DNA of 64,000 nt from assembly GCF_005843985.1 (NCBI RefSeq), contig NZ_CP040463.1:218501-282500 (forward strand), given 5' to 3'. Position numbers and translations under genes: made by a program. This document shows, in pieces, positions 18,993-28,880 of this stretch. Positions within the stretch are counted from its first letter, which is position 1. Each line of letters starts with the position of its first letter. Source of the DNA: Caminibacter mediatlanticus TB-2. GTDB taxonomy: Bacteria > Campylobacterota > Campylobacteria > Campylobacterales > Nautiliaceae. The notes beneath the pieces are model-generated. The model made no database searches, was not told the origin of the DNA, and was given only the letters and a program-made list of their open reading frames with translations.

Positions 18993-19766
18993 TTAGAAAA
19001 TAAAGTTTATTAATAATAATATAGATGCAATTATAACAATTATTGGAGTAGGAGCTAAATCTGTGAAGTAACTTATTAAAATTCCGCTAATCATAATTAT
19101 TAAGGAGATAACTCCACTTAAAATTATCATCTGATAAAATTTTTTAGTGAATTTTTCAGCAATTAATGCAGGAATTGTAAAAAGGGCTAATATCAAAATT
19201 ATACCAATACTTTTTACACTTATTACAATTGTTAAAGATGTTAAAACTAAAAAGTATGTATAAAGCAAATTAGTATTAATTTTTCTAAGAGATAAAAACT
19301 CTTTATCATAACTCATTGCTAAAAAATGATTATAAAGTAAAATTATTGAGATTAATAAAATTAAATCTACAATTCCCATAAATATTAAGTCACTTTTATC
19401 AATTAAAAGAATATTTCCAAATAGATAACTTAATGCATCTGCATGATAGCCATTTGAGAGTGATAAAAATAAAATCCCAATACTCATTCCAATAGCCCAA
19501 ATTACACTTATTAAACTATCTTTTCTTGAAGGAAGCTTCAATGTTATAAAAGCTAAAATAATAGCCAAGATAATAGTAAAAATAGTAGTGGATAAAAGAA
19601 TATTTACTCCTAAATAAATTCCAATACCAATTCCTCCAAAACTTCCATGGGCTATACTTCCTGTTATAGAAGATGCCTTATTAATAACAATTAAACTTCC
19701 AATAATTCCAATAGCAATACTTAAAAGAATACTTGCATATATTGAATTACTTATTAAATCCCACAT
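18993..19766 (-). CDS. znuB: Zinc/manganese ABC transporter permease
   Basis: A 257-residue ABC-3 family permease with about eight membrane segments and the family stretch GSIAHGSFGGIGIGIYLG that contacts the ATPase. It overlaps znuC by 13 bases and completes a three-gene importer preceded by a Fur-family repressor gene. Zinc is the likely substrate given the regulator; manganese or iron cannot be excluded. Confidence 0.88.
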   Translation of the reverse strand: MWDLISNSIYASILLSIAIGIIGSLIVINKASSITGSIAHGSFGGIGIGIYLGVNILLSTTIFTIILAIILAFITLKLPSRKDSLISVIWAIGMSIGILFLSLSNGYHADALSYLFGNILLIDKSDLIFMGIVDLILLISIILLYNHFLAMSYDKEFLSLRKINTNLLYTYFLVLTSLTIVISVKSIGIILILALFTIPALIAEKFTKKFYQMIILSGVISLIIMISGILISYFTDLAPTPIIVIIASILLLINFIF

Positions 19767-20476
19767 TCATTTACCTTTAAAAAATCAATTAATTCTACTT
19801 CACAAAAATGTTTATCTTTTGGAATATTAAGTTTTGGCCCTTCATGTAAAATCATTTTTTTATTTACATAAGCAATTTTATCTACTTCTCTAAGAAGAAT
19901 TTTTATATCATGACTTACTACAACTCGTGTGATATCTAAACTTTCAATTAAATCAAGTATCTCTTTTTGACCTTTAATATCAATAGCACTTGTTGGTTCG
20001 TCCATCATAATAATTTTAGGCTTTATAGCTAATGCTCTGGCAATTAAAACTTTTTGTCTTTGACCACCTGAGAGGTCTTTTATTTTTCTTTTTTTCAAAT
20101 CATAAATTCCTAAATTATTTAAAATTTCTTTTACTATTTCTTTATCTTCTTTATTATAAAAAAATTTGCCTTTACTTAATCTTCCTTGCATTACTACATC
20201 AAAAACTGTAATTGGAATATCTAAATTAAAATTTGTATGTTGAGGGACATATCCTATTATATGAGAATTTTCTTTTGGATTTTTTCCATAGATTTTAATT
20301 TCTCCTTTTAGAGGTTTTAAGAATCCAAGAAGAAGTTTAAGTAAAGTTGATTTTCCTCCTCCATTTGGACCAATTATAGCTATAAATTCTTTATCTTTTA
20401 GAGTAAAATTTATATTTTTTAAAATTATCTCTTTTTCATATTTAAAAAATAAATTTTTAACTTCTATTGCATTCAT
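19754..20476 (-). CDS. znuC: Zinc ABC transporter ATP-binding protein
   Basis: A 240-residue ABC ATPase with Walker A GPNGGGKST (about residues 35-43), signature LSGGQRQKV, Walker B IIMMDEPTSAID and the H-loop VVSHD. It is of the ZnuC/MntB/ABC-3 type and overlaps both neighbours, so the unit is a single operon zur-znuA-znuC-znuB. Confidence 0.9.
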   Translation of the reverse strand: MNAIEVKNLFFKYEKEIILKNINFTLKDKEFIAIIGPNGGGKSTLLKLLLGFLKPLKGEIKIYGKNPKENSHIIGYVPQHTNFNLDIPITVFDVVMQGRLSKGKFFYNKEDKEIVKEILNNLGIYDLKKRKIKDLSGGQRQKVLIARALAIKPKIIMMDEPTSAIDIKGQKEILDLIESLDITRVVVSHDIKILLREVDKIAYVNKKMILHEGPKLNIPKDKHFCEVELIDFLKVNECGI

Positions 20477-21237
20477 TTTAGAACTTCTATTAGCTTATTT
20501 ATTGTAGTAGTTGGTTTTTCATTTAGAGGTGAGATTATTACTACTTTTGCATGAATTTTATTTGCTACTATTTTTGCATATTTTGTTGAAAATTCAGGTG
20601 AAATTATTACTGTTTTTATATTTTCTTTTTTTGCTAAATTAATAATTTTTGCTAAATATGAAAAACTTGGTGTTTTACCTTCTTTTTCAATAGCAATCTC
20701 TTTTATTAAGAAATCTTTTGCAAAATAGTGAAATGATGGATGGAAGGTTAAAAATACTTTTTGCTTAATTTCACTAAATCCTTTTTTTTCTAAATTTGCT
20801 AACTTTTGAATATATTCTTTATAGTTTTGTAAGTAAAAATCTTTATTTTTATAATCTTTTTTTATTAAGGTATCTAAAACTACTTTTGCTTGAAGCATTA
20901 GTAAAGCAGGGCTTAACCAAATATGAGGATTTGAGTCTTTTTTTATATATTTTGCAAAATCCACAACTTCAATATTTGGATTAATTTCTTTTATTTTATT
21001 TATATACTTTTTATCAAAAGGCACTCCTATACTAAAATAAATTTGTGAATTTTTTAATTTTTTTAATTGATTAAAGTTTGGTGAGTAAGTAGCAGGAGAA
21101 TTGCCAGGAGGTACCATTACATTTATATTTACTTTATCTTTTGCAATAGCTTTAACTACCCATTTTTGAGGTAAAATTGTAACACTAATATTAAGGGCAA
21201 ATAATAAACTTCCTAAAAAAATAATTAAGTATTTCAT
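20473..21237 (-). CDS. znuA: Zinc-binding periplasmic protein ZnuA-like
   Basis: A 254-residue cluster A-I solute-binding protein with an N-terminal signal sequence (MKYLIIFLGSLLFALNISV). Likely metal ligands are in DSNPHIWLSP and FHPSFHYFA, plus an acidic residue near PLNEKPT. It lacks the long His/Asp-rich loop seen in many ZnuA proteins, and its first His position (MVPPGNSPATYSP, where family members often have GxDPHxY) is replaced. The metal preference is therefore less certain than the operon context suggests. Confidence 0.82.
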   Translation of the reverse strand: MKYLIIFLGSLLFALNISVTILPQKWVVKAIAKDKVNINVMVPPGNSPATYSPNFNQLKKLKNSQIYFSIGVPFDKKYINKIKEINPNIEVVDFAKYIKKDSNPHIWLSPALLMLQAKVVLDTLIKKDYKNKDFYLQNYKEYIQKLANLEKKGFSEIKQKVFLTFHPSFHYFAKDFLIKEIAIEKEGKTPSFSYLAKIINLAKKENIKTVIISPEFSTKYAKIVANKIHAKVVIISPLNEKPTTTINKLIEVLK

Positions 21238-21617
21238 TTTTCTCCTTTACATTTATTACAAATTCCTGAAAATTTAATTTCAATTTGTGAAATCTCAAAA
21301 TTTGAATATTTTGATAAATTTAATGTATCTTCTGCAGAAAGAGGCTTTAAGCAATACATTTTTTTGCATATTATACATTCAAAGTGTGGATGAATAGGGT
21401 TATGAATATTACAAGCAATTTCATAAAATGAAGTACCATCATTATTTTTAATTTCCCTAATTACTTCTTTTTTTATTAAATTTTTTAGATTTCTATAAAT
21501 AGTAGCTTTATCTACTTTTAAAATTTCTTGCAATTCTTTTGCATTCATTATATTTTTACTTAACAACTTAGCAATTAAAAATTCAGTTTTTCTAAGATTT
21601 AATAATTTTTCACACAT
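21234..21617 (-). CDS. zur: Fur-family zinc uptake regulator (Zur-like)
   Basis: A 127-residue Fur-family repressor: winged helix with AKELQEILKVDKATIYRNLKNL, then a dimer/metal domain with HPHFECIICKKMYC and a C-terminal CNKC pair, the two Cys pairs of the structural zinc site. Its place at the head of znuACB argues for Zur. The ATG at 21617 is chosen because the upstream TTG (21653) would lie inside the promoter/operator and has no ribosome-binding site. The ATG coincides with the expected transcription start, so the mRNA is probably leaderless. Confidence 0.85.
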   Translation of the reverse strand: MCEKLLNLRKTEFLIAKLLSKNIMNAKELQEILKVDKATIYRNLKNLIKKEVIREIKNNDGTSFYEIACNIHNPIHPHFECIICKKMYCLKPLSAEDTLNLSKYSNFEISQIEIKFSGICNKCKGEK

Positions 21618-21624
21618 AATAAAT

Positions 21625-21657
21625 ATTATATCAAAAATGCAACTAAGTTGCAAAGTT
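21625..21657 (-). promoter_or_regulatory. zur-znuACB promoter with overlapping operator palindrome
   Basis: Minus strand: -35 TTGCAA (21653-21648), 17-bp spacer, -10 TATAAT (21630-21625). The 15-bp perfect palindrome TGCAACT-t-AGTTGCA (21652-21638) covers the -35 and half of the spacer. An inverted repeat of this size over a promoter directly before a Fur-family gene is the expected layout for an autoregulated Zur operon. Confidence 0.8.
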
Positions 21658-21804
21658 TATATTATTAAGTTTATATTAATTTTATTATTTAAAGATTTTA
21701 ATAAATGATGTAAAAATGTCAAAACAATAAGATTGGTGGTAATATTATTGACTATAAGTTTTTTTTATTGCAAAATAAAGAGAATTTTATATTAAAGGAT
21801 GAAT

Positions 21805-22125
21805 ATGAGAAAGATTTTAATGTCAGGATTAATTATTGGAGCTGTTGCAACAACTATGTTTGCTAAAAGTGGCTTTGCAACAATGCAAAAAATGGAAGTT
21901 AAAAAGCTTGAAACAAAAATTAGTTTAATGCAAAAAAGATTAAAATGTGTAAAGAGTGCAAAATCTTCAAAAGATTTAGCTACTTGTAAATCTAAATATC
22001 CATTAATTAATAAAAAAGCAAAACAATTTAAAAAAAAATATAAACAAAAAAAAGAAGCTTTAAAAAATAAAAAAAATAGTATGAAAGAAAACGCGAAAAA
22101 TAAAATTAATTCTTATACTAAATAA
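21805..22125 (+). CDS. Secreted small Lys-rich protein of unknown function
   Basis: A 106-residue protein. The start at 21805 has AAAGGA five bases upstream; the ATG at 21799 overlaps that site. A signal peptide (MRKILMSGLIIGAVATTMFA) precedes a mature part that is very basic, with two cysteines (LKCVKS, ATCKSKY) about 17 residues apart that could form a disulfide, and a predicted coiled-coil or helical Lys/Asn-rich C-terminus. It is convergent with fliI and overlaps it by eight bases. I do not recognise the family. Confidence 0.6.
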   Translation: MRKILMSGLIIGAVATTMFAKSGFATMQKMEVKKLETKISLMQKRLKCVKSAKSSKDLATCKSKYPLINKKAKQFKKKYKQKKEALKNKKNSMKENAKNKINSYTK

Positions 22126-23410
22126 CACTTTTTAGTAGTGTAATAGTTTCAAAAAACTTAAATAATGCAGTGGGAGGTTGTTTTAAAAACTCTTCCATTG
22201 CTTCTTTTTTAGCTATTGCTTCATCAAGTTCTGGGTCAGTTCCTTTTTGATAAGCACCAATTCTAATTAAAACTTCATTTTCTTTAAGCAAAGCATATAA
22301 TTTTTTAAATTTTTGAGCTTTTTGTAGATGTTCGGGAGTGACAATATTATTCATAACCCTACTTGCTGATTTTAAAATATTTATGGGTGGGTAAATACCA
22401 AAATCAGTAAGTTCTCTATCAAGTAATATATGTCCATCAAGAATAGAGCGAGCTTGGTCAGCTATTGGGTCAGCTGAGGTGTCATCTCCCTCGACTAATA
22501 CAGTAAAAAATGCAGTAATGCTTCCTTTATTTTTCTCTTTACCAGCTCTTTCCATTAGCTGAGGTAAAAGCATAATGCTACTTGGAGGATATCCTTTACT
22601 TGTTGGAGGCTCTCCCATTGCAAGTCCAATTTCACGCTGAGCCATAGCAAAGCGAGTTACACTATCCATTAAAAAAAGTACATCTTTATTTTTATCTTTG
22701 AAATATTCAGCAACTGCCATAGCAGAAAATGCTCCATATTTTCTCATTAATGCTGAATCATCAGAAGTAGCTACAATAATGACAGTATTTGTTAAATCTC
22801 CTTTTAAGTTATGTTCTATAAACTCTGGAATTTCTCTACCTCTCTCTCCAATAAGTGCAATAACTTTAATATCACTCTCACTTCCTCTAACAATCATACT
22901 CATAAGTGTACTTTTTCCAACTCCACTTCCTGCAAAAATACCAAGTTTTTGACCTTTACCACATGTTAAAAGTCCATCAATTGCTTTTACTCCTGTTGGA
23001 AAAACTTCGTTAATAACTCCTCGTTGTAAGGGAGAAATTGGTTTTCTTATAATTGGATATTTAGTTTCGTATTTAATCTCGCCTTTTCCATCAATAGGTC
23101 TTAAAAATGGGTCAACTACTCTTCCAAGTAATCCTTCTCCAACAGGAACTGTCATTCCTTCTTCGTTTATGTAGACCTTATCTCCTATTTTCATACCTTC
23201 TACAAAGCTAAAAGGTGTAATAATAAATTCATTCTCCATTACACTTGTAACCATTCCAAGAGTTGGTATATTTGATTTTATCTCAACAATATCACCAACA
23301 CTTGGGTTAAGGCCTGTTGCAATAATATTTGTAGGATTTATTTTTTTAATAAATCCATAAGGCTTTGAGAGAGGTTTTTGTTTGATTTTATTTTTTATCT
23401 CTTTTAGCAT
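22118..23410 (-). CDS. fliI: Flagellum-specific ATPase FliI
   Basis: A 430-residue F1-beta-like ATPase of the flagellar type III export apparatus. Walker A is GIFAGSGVGKSTLM, the ALIGERGREIPEF and DVLFLMDSVTRFAMAQREI segments are typical, and the GMTVPVGEGLLGRVVDP region belongs to the FliI/SctN N-domain. It abuts folE, sharing one base, while the other flagellar genes in this window are 25 kb away, as is usual for scattered Campylobacterota flagellar genes. Confidence 0.95.
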   Translation of the reverse strand: MLKEIKNKIKQKPLSKPYGFIKKINPTNIIATGLNPSVGDIVEIKSNIPTLGMVTSVMENEFIITPFSFVEGMKIGDKVYINEEGMTVPVGEGLLGRVVDPFLRPIDGKGEIKYETKYPIIRKPISPLQRGVINEVFPTGVKAIDGLLTCGKGQKLGIFAGSGVGKSTLMSMIVRGSESDIKVIALIGERGREIPEFIEHNLKGDLTNTVIIVATSDDSALMRKYGAFSAMAVAEYFKDKNKDVLFLMDSVTRFAMAQREIGLAMGEPPTSKGYPPSSIMLLPQLMERAGKEKNKGSITAFFTVLVEGDDTSADPIADQARSILDGHILLDRELTDFGIYPPINILKSASRVMNNIVTPEHLQKAQKFKKLYALLKENEVLIRIGAYQKGTDPELDEAIAKKEAMEEFLKQPPTALFKFFETITLLKSVI

Positions 23411-23988
23411 TAGAAGTGATTATCTATTTTTGCATTTATTATATTAAAAAATTCTTCTCTTGTTTTTTCTTCTAAAAATATACCTCTAAGGGCTGAACTT
23501 GATGTATATGAGTGTTTTGTCTTAACTCCTCTCATCTCCATACACATATGCCTTGCATGTATTACAACTCCTACACCTTTTGGTTTTACCACTTCCATTA
23601 TCGCATCTGCGATTTGTTCTGTTAATTGTTCTTGAATTTGAAGTCTTCTTGCAAAAACTTCTACCATTCTTGGAATTTTAGAAAGTCCTACTACCTTTTT
23701 ATCTGGAATATAAGCTACATGGACTCTCCCAAAAAAAGGTAAAATATGATGTTCACACATTGAATAAAATTCAATATCTCTAACTACTACCATTTCATTA
23801 TTTGTAGAATCAAAAAGTGCATCATTTAATACTTCTTTTGGGTCTTTAAAATATCCACTATATATCTCTTCAAATGATTTAGCAACTCTTTTTGGTGTTT
23901 TTATAAGTCCATCTCTATTTGGATTTTCGCCAATGGCTTCAAGAATCATTTTGGCCGCAGTTTCTAATTTTTCTAAATCTATGCTCAT
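23410..23988 (-). CDS. folE: GTP cyclohydrolase I
   Basis: A 192-residue FolE that opens GTP to dihydroneopterin triphosphate for folate (and possibly queuosine) synthesis. Zinc and catalytic motifs are visible in [21 protein letters not shown] and in [14 protein letters not shown]. The start [16 protein letters not shown] follows AAAAGGATAG. The frame remains open upstream into the tig promoter region, but that extension is hydrophobic and has no ribosome-binding site. Divergent from tig. Confidence 0.94.
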   Translation of the reverse strand: MSIDLEKLETAAKMILEAIGENPNRDGLIKTPKRVAKSFEEIYSGYFKDPKEVLNDALFDSTNNEMVVVRDIEFYSMCEHHILPFFGRVHVAYIPDKKVVGLSKIPRMVEVFARRLQIQEQLTEQIADAIMEVVKPKGVGVVIHARHMCMEMRGVKTKHSYTSSSALRGIFLEEKTREEFFNIINAKIDNHF

Positions 23989-24049
23989 TACTATCCTTTT
24001 GAGTTTTATAAACTTTTTTGGTATTATACCTTTTAAAAAAGGAATATTT

Positions 24050-25336
24050 ATGGTTGAAGCTAATAAAATTGATTCTGCTAATAGTATAATAAAAGCTAAA
24101 ATAGATAGCAAGATTTTAGAAGAAAAAAAGAAAAAAATTGCAAAAGAGATAGCAAAAAAAGCAAAAATACAAGGATTTAGACCAGGTAAAGTGCCTGTAA
24201 AAGTCGTTGAGAAAATGTATGCTGAGGAAATTAAAAGAGATGCTATTAGTGAAGCAGTAAAAGAAGTACTTGATGAAGGGATTAAACAACTTGGAGCTAA
24301 TGAAATTATTGGAGAACCACAAGTAATTAAATTTGATGAGAAAGAAGATGGAATTGATGTTGAAATTAAAGTATTTACAAAACCAGAAGTAAATATTGAT
24401 GATAGTTATAAAGAGTGTGTACCAGATGTTACTTTACCAGAAGTTAGCGAAGAAGAGATTGAAGAAGAACTTAAAAAAATTGCTAAGCAATTTGCTGAGA
24501 GTAAAGTAGTAGATAAAGAGAGTTTAGAAAAAGGTGATGTTGCTGTTATTGATTTTAAAGGTTATATTGATAGTAAACCAATGGAAAATGGAAGTGCTGA
24601 GAGTTATCCACTTGAAATTGGAAGTGGTAGTTTTATTGAAGGATTTGAAGAGCAATTAATTGGAATGAAAGTTGGTGAGAGTAAAAAAATAAAAGTAAAA
24701 TTCCCTGAAAATTATGGAGCTAAGGAGATTGCAGGAAAAGAAGCAGAATTTGATGTAACTCTTCAAGAAATTCAAGAGAAAGTTCCAGCTGAAATTAATG
24801 ATGATTTAGCTAAAAAATATATGAACGATGAAAATGCAACACTTGAAACACTTAAAAACTATATAAAAGATTCTATTTTGCAAAGAAAAAAAGCTGAAAC
24901 TTTTGCACCACTTAAAGAACAAATTCTTGAATGTTTAGTTGAAAAATATAATTTTGATTTACCAGAGAATATAGTAGACCAAGAAGTTGATGTTATTATA
25001 GGAAATGAAGCTGCAAAATTAACTCCAGCAGAAATTAAAGAATTACAAGAAAATCCAGAAAAACTTAAAGAATTTAGAGAAAAATTTGTTGATGAAGCTA
25101 AAAATAGAGTAAAACTTACATTTATTATCGATGTAATTGCTAAAAAAGAGAATGTGAGTGTAAATGATGAAGAGTTGACTCAAATTTTATATTATGAAGC
25201 ATTAATGCAAGGTCAAAATCCAACTGAATATATCAAGCAAGTTCAAGAACAAGGTTTAATTCCTGTATTAAAAATGAATTTAATTCAAGAAAAACTTCTA
25301 AATAAACTTTTAGAGGATAAAGTTAAGGGTGAATAA
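24050..25336 (+). CDS. tig: Trigger factor
   Basis: A 428-residue ribosome-associated chaperone and peptidyl-prolyl isomerase. The ribosome-binding tail has the signature [16 protein letters not shown] near residues 38-53. An FKBP-like domain follows ([20 protein letters not shown]..., [25 protein letters not shown]), then a helical chaperone domain. The start follows AAAAAAGGA. The longer open frame (from 23933) lies antisense to folE and is not used. It is followed without gap by clpP. Confidence 0.95.
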   Translation: MVEANKIDSANSIIKAKIDSKILEEKKKKIAKEIAKKAKIQGFRPGKVPVKVVEKMYAEEIKRDAISEAVKEVLDEGIKQLGANEIIGEPQVIKFDEKEDGIDVEIKVFTKPEVNIDDSYKECVPDVTLPEVSEEEIEEELKKIAKQFAESKVVDKESLEKGDVAVIDFKGYIDSKPMENGSAESYPLEIGSGSFIEGFEEQLIGMKVGESKKIKVKFPENYGAKEIAGKEAEFDVTLQEIQEKVPAEINDDLAKKYMNDENATLETLKNYIKDSILQRKKAETFAPLKEQILECLVEKYNFDLPENIVDQEVDVIIGNEAAKLTPAEIKELQENPEKLKEFREKFVDEAKNRVKLTFIIDVIAKKENVSVNDEELTQILYYEALMQGQNPTEYIKQVQEQGLIPVLKMNLIQEKLLNKLLEDKVKGE

Positions 25337-25926
25337 TGAGTATTTTAATTCCTACTGTTATTGAAAAAACAGGAAGAGGTGAGAGGGCATATGATATCTA
25401 CTCTCGCTTGCTTAAAGATAGAATAATTATGCTTCAAGGTGAAATAAATGACCATACAGCAAGTTTAATTGTAGCTCAACTTCTATTTCTTGAAGCAGAA
25501 AATCCAGAAAAAGATATCTATCTTTATATAAATTCTCCTGGTGGAGTTGTTACAAGTGGTTTTGCAATTTATGATACAATGAATTATATTAAGCCTGATG
25601 TTGTAACAATTTGTATGGGACAAGCAGCAAGTATGGGAGCATTTTTATTAAGTAGTGGTGCTAAGGGCAAAAGATTTGCACTTCCGCACGCAAGAATTAT
25701 GATTCATCAACCTCTTGGTGGAGCACAAGGACAAGCAACTGATATTGAAATTCATGCAAAAGAAATTTTAAGAATGAAAAAAGAACTTAATAAAATTTTA
25801 GCTGAAAACACTGGTCAAAGTATAAGAAAAATAGAAAAAGATACTGAAAGAGACTTCTTTATGAGTGCAGAAGAAGCAATGAAATATGGACTTATAGATA
25901 AGGTACTTAAAAAAAGAGAAAATTAA
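25336..25926 (+). CDS. clpP: ATP-dependent Clp protease proteolytic subunit
   Basis: A 196-residue serine peptidase with the catalytic triad Ser99 ([11 protein letters not shown]), His124 ([10 protein letters not shown]) and Asp173 (ERDFFMS). It forms the proteolytic chamber used with ClpX or ClpA. Its start overlaps the tig stop (TAATG), and the order tig-clpP-(GGDEF)-def suggests one growth-coupled operon. Confidence 0.97.
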   Translation: MSILIPTVIEKTGRGERAYDIYSRLLKDRIIMLQGEINDHTASLIVAQLLFLEAENPEKDIYLYINSPGGVVTSGFAIYDTMNYIKPDVVTICMGQAASMGAFLLSSGAKGKRFALPHARIMIHQPLGGAQGQATDIEIHAKEILRMKKELNKILAENTGQSIRKIEKDTERDFFMSAEEAMKYGLIDKVLKKREN

Positions 25927-26909
25927 TGGAAGATAAATATTCATCAAAAATTTCGGAATTAACTGAACCAGCATCTCCATTTGAAAAATTTGCAAAAAAA
26001 GTTTTCGATAAGTTAATTAGTGAGGGAGTTCCTCCTCTTCCATCTTATTATAGAGTATATTTTTTCAATATGCTTGAAGAAGAACCAGCTGAATTTAGAA
26101 AACAAATTTATGAGATAATTTCTCTTGAAGAATCAAATGATTTAGAAAAAGATTTTGAAAAAGAGAAAAAACTTAAACTTTCTTTTAAATATACAAAAGA
26201 GTTATTACAACACTCAGCATTAATTTATAAAACATCAAAAAGCTTAAAAGAACTTTTAATTAAACAACTTCAAGAAATTGAACATATAACTTCTCCAAAA
26301 ATTCTTCAAAAAATTATTGCACAATTTGAAAATAAACTTGATTTAATCTCTTCAAAATTAGAAAAAGAAAATAAAGTGGTAAAAGATTTGTTTTCTAAAA
26401 CAGTAGAGATTATAAAAGATATAGAAAGTCATTCTACTTTTGATAGTAGATATGGACTTTATAATAAAAACTATTTCATAAAACTTCTTGAAAAAGAGAT
26501 AAATTTAATTTCTAAATTTTCACATATCAGTTCATTAGTAGTTGTGAAGCTCAATGATAAAATATTAAATAATTTATCTCAAAAAGGGAAAATTGTTGCA
26601 AATAGAAGCTTAGCTAAAATGCTTCTTAGGACTTCAAGAAGAACAGATGAGATTGGATATTTAGGAGATAATATATTTGGGATGCTTTTAAAGCATACTG
26701 ATAAAATTGGGGCTATGAAAACTATTGAAAGAATTTCTGATATGCTTTTAAATGCTACTATTTTTATGGAAGGTGAAGAAATAGAACTTTCAATTGTAGC
26801 AGGAATTGTTGAAATCAAAGAGAAAAAAGAAGCAGAAGAATATGTAAAATATGCTATAAGTTATATGAAAGAAGCAGAAAAAGAAGAAGTTTTATATAAA
26901 GGAGATTAG
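25926..26909 (+). CDS. Degenerate GGDEF-domain protein
   Basis: A 327-residue cytoplasmic protein. The helical N-terminal half (about 1-165) is followed by a GGDEF domain starting at FDSRYGLYNKNYF. The active-site loop reads GYLGDNIFGM where GGDEF enzymes have GGDEF, so catalysis is unlikely. It may bind cyclic-di-GMP or GTP, or act as a structural partner. It sits between clpP and def with one-base junctions. A GGDEF gene near clpP/def is a recurring Campylobacterota arrangement as far as I recall. Confidence 0.78.
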   Translation: MEDKYSSKISELTEPASPFEKFAKKVFDKLISEGVPPLPSYYRVYFFNMLEEEPAEFRKQIYEIISLEESNDLEKDFEKEKKLKLSFKYTKELLQHSALIYKTSKSLKELLIKQLQEIEHITSPKILQKIIAQFENKLDLISSKLEKENKVVKDLFSKTVEIIKDIESHSTFDSRYGLYNKNYFIKLLEKEINLISKFSHISSLVVVKLNDKILNNLSQKGKIVANRSLAKMLLRTSRRTDEIGYLGDNIFGMLLKHTDKIGAMKTIERISDMLLNATIFMEGEEIELSIVAGIVEIKEKKEAEEYVKYAISYMKEAEKEEVLYKGD

Positions 26910-26910
26910 T

Positions 26911-27432
26911 TTGGCTATTTTAGATATTGTTACTTATCCAAATAAAATATTAAAACAAATTTCAAAACCAGTTGAGAGATTTGATAGCGAGCTTCATAAA
27001 CTACTTGATGATATGTATGAGACTATGATTGCAAAAAATGGAATTGGTCTTGCTGCTATTCAAGTAGGTGTCCCAATTAGAGCTTTACTAATAGATTTAG
27101 GTGATGAAGAAGGAAAACAAAGTAAAGATACTTTAATTGAGGTTATCAATCCTGAATTTTTAGAATGGGATGGAAGTTTGAAATATAATGAGGGCTGTTT
27201 AAGTGTGCCTGATTATTTTGATGAAGTTGAGAGGTATAAAAAAGTAAAAGTTAAATTTTTTGATAGATTTGGAAAAGAGCATATAGTAGATGCAGAAGAT
27301 TTACTAAGTGTTGCTTTTCAACATGAAACAGACCACTTAGATGGACATGTGTTTATTGAGAGGCTTGATTATATAAAAAGAAAGAAATTTGAAAAAGAAT
27401 GGAAAAAACTACTCAAAAAACGAAAAAAATAA
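26911..27432 (+). CDS. def: Peptide deformylase
   Basis: A 173-residue metalloenzyme that removes the formyl group from nascent N-terminal methionine. The three motifs are intact: GIGLAAIQVG (44-53), EGCLS with metal ligand Cys96, and QHETDHLDG with ligands His138 and His142 and catalytic Glu139. The start codon is TTG behind AAAGGAG. It overlaps comM by 34 bases. Confidence 0.96.
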   Translation: MAILDIVTYPNKILKQISKPVERFDSELHKLLDDMYETMIAKNGIGLAAIQVGVPIRALLIDLGDEEGKQSKDTLIEVINPEFLEWDGSLKYNEGCLSVPDYFDEVERYKKVKVKFFDRFGKEHIVDAEDLLSVAFQHETDHLDGHVFIERLDYIKRKKFEKEWKKLLKKRKK

Positions 27433-28880
27433 ATTCAGCAACCCTAAATGGTTTTGAGGCTAAAAAAGTAGAGGTTGAAAGCTCTTTTACAAAGGCTCTT
27501 CCTGGTTTTTCAATTGTAGGACTTGGTTCTCAATCTATTCAAGAGAGCAAAGAGAGAGTAAAATCTGCTCTTCTTAATAATGACTTTGAATTTCCTCCTT
27601 TAAAGATAACTATTTCTTTAAGTCCAGCTGATTTAAAAAAAGAGGGTAGTCATTTTGACTTGCCCATAGCTTTGAGTATTTTATATCACAATAAAGATAT
27701 TAATTTAAATGAATATTTAGTTTTAGGCGAACTTGGTCTTGATGGAAGGCTTAAAGATACATCTTCTATTTTTCCTATCGTTTTATCTCTTAAACCAAAA
27801 AAAGTGATAATTCCAATTGAGAGTGCAAGTAAAGTTAGTAAAATTCCAGAAGTTGAAATTTATGCTTTTTCCCATTTAAAAGAGTTTGAAGACTTTAATT
27901 TTACAAAAATCGAAAATAGTGAATTTAATTACGATTTTATAAAAGTTAATGACAAAAAATATTATTATTTAAGTGAATTTAAAGAGGATTTTAGTGATGT
28001 AATTGGTCAAAATGATGCAAAAGAAGCTGCTTTATATAGTGCTGCTGGATTTCATAATCTTTTATTTGAAGGAAGTCCTGGGGTTGGAAAATCAATGATT
28101 ATTAATAGACTTAGATATATTTTACCTCCTATGAGCTTAGAAGAGATTTTAGAAGTTGAAAAATTAAATTCATTAGAAGGAAAAGAGATAACTTTTAAAC
28201 CAATAAGACCATTTAGGATGCCTCACTATTCTTCTACAAAAGCAGCAATTTTTGGAGGGGGAAGCAGAGGGGCTAAGATTGGTGAGATTGCTTTTGCAAA
28301 TAAAGGAGTGCTTTTTTTTGATGAATTACCTCATTTTCAAAAAGATGTTTTAGAAAATCTAAGACTTCCTTTGCAAGAGAGAAAAGTTTTAATTAGTAGA
28401 GTAAATTCAAAAATAGAGTATGAAACAGATATACTTTTTGCAGCTGCTATGAATCCTTGTCCTTGTGGGAACTTACTTAGTCTATATAAGGAGTGCAGAT
28501 GTACAGATTTAGAGATAAAAAGATATAAAAATAGAATAAGTGAACCTTTATATGATAGGATAGAGATTTATCATAAAATGATAGAAGATGATAGTAAAGA
28601 TATAATTTCAAGTAAAGAGATGTTTGAGAAAGTTTTAGTTGCATTTGAGATGCAAAAGGGTAAATTTAATGCTAATTTAGATGAAAATTATAAGTTTAAT
28701 TTAGATAGTGATGCATATAATATTTTAAAAAAAGCTATTAAAAATTTTGCTTTAAGCAAAAGGGCTGAGTTTAATACTTTAAAGCTATCAAAAACCATTG
28801 CAAATATAGAAAAAAGAGAAAAAATAAAAAAAGAAGATATTATAAAAGCATTAAAATATAGGAGAAGACCATCGATTTAA
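27399..28880 (+). CDS. comM: YifB/ComM-type Mg-chelatase-like AAA+ ATPase
   Basis: A 493-residue protein. A ChlI-like N-terminal domain (VEVESSFTKALPGFSIVGL...KITISLSPADLKKEGSHFDLPIAL) is followed by the AAA+ core with Walker A GSPGVGKSM, Walker B VLFFDELPHF and the AAMNPCPCG sensor/zinc stretch, and a C-terminal helical lid. ComM helicases drive branch migration during natural transformation in other proteobacteria. The start lies inside def, in a different frame. Confidence 0.9.
   Translation: MEKTTQKTKKINSATLNGFEAKKVEVESSFTKALPGFSIVGLGSQSIQESKERVKSALLNNDFEFPPLKITISLSPADLKKEGSHFDLPIALSILYHNKDINLNEYLVLGELGLDGRLKDTSSIFPIVLSLKPKKVIIPIESASKVSKIPEVEIYAFSHLKEFEDFNFTKIENSEFNYDFIKVNDKKYYYLSEFKEDFSDVIGQNDAKEAALYSAAGFHNLLFEGSPGVGKSMIINRLRYILPPMSLEEILEVEKLNSLEGKEITFKPIRPFRMPHYSSTKAAIFGGGSRGAKIGEIAFANKGVLFFDELPHFQKDVLENLRLPLQERKVLISRVNSKIEYETDILFAAAMNPCPCGNLLSLYKECRCTDLEIKRYKNRISEPLYDRIEIYHKMIEDDSKDIISSKEMFEKVLVAFEMQKGKFNANLDENYKFNLDSDAYNILKKAIKNFALSKRAEFNTLKLSKTIANIEKREKIKKEDIIKALKYRRRPSI

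Noticed and set aside
22125-22141. ACACT/AGTGT hairpin between the Lys-rich protein gene and fliI as a terminator
   Set aside because: The stem is only five pairs with a long loop and lacks a T-tract on the useful side.
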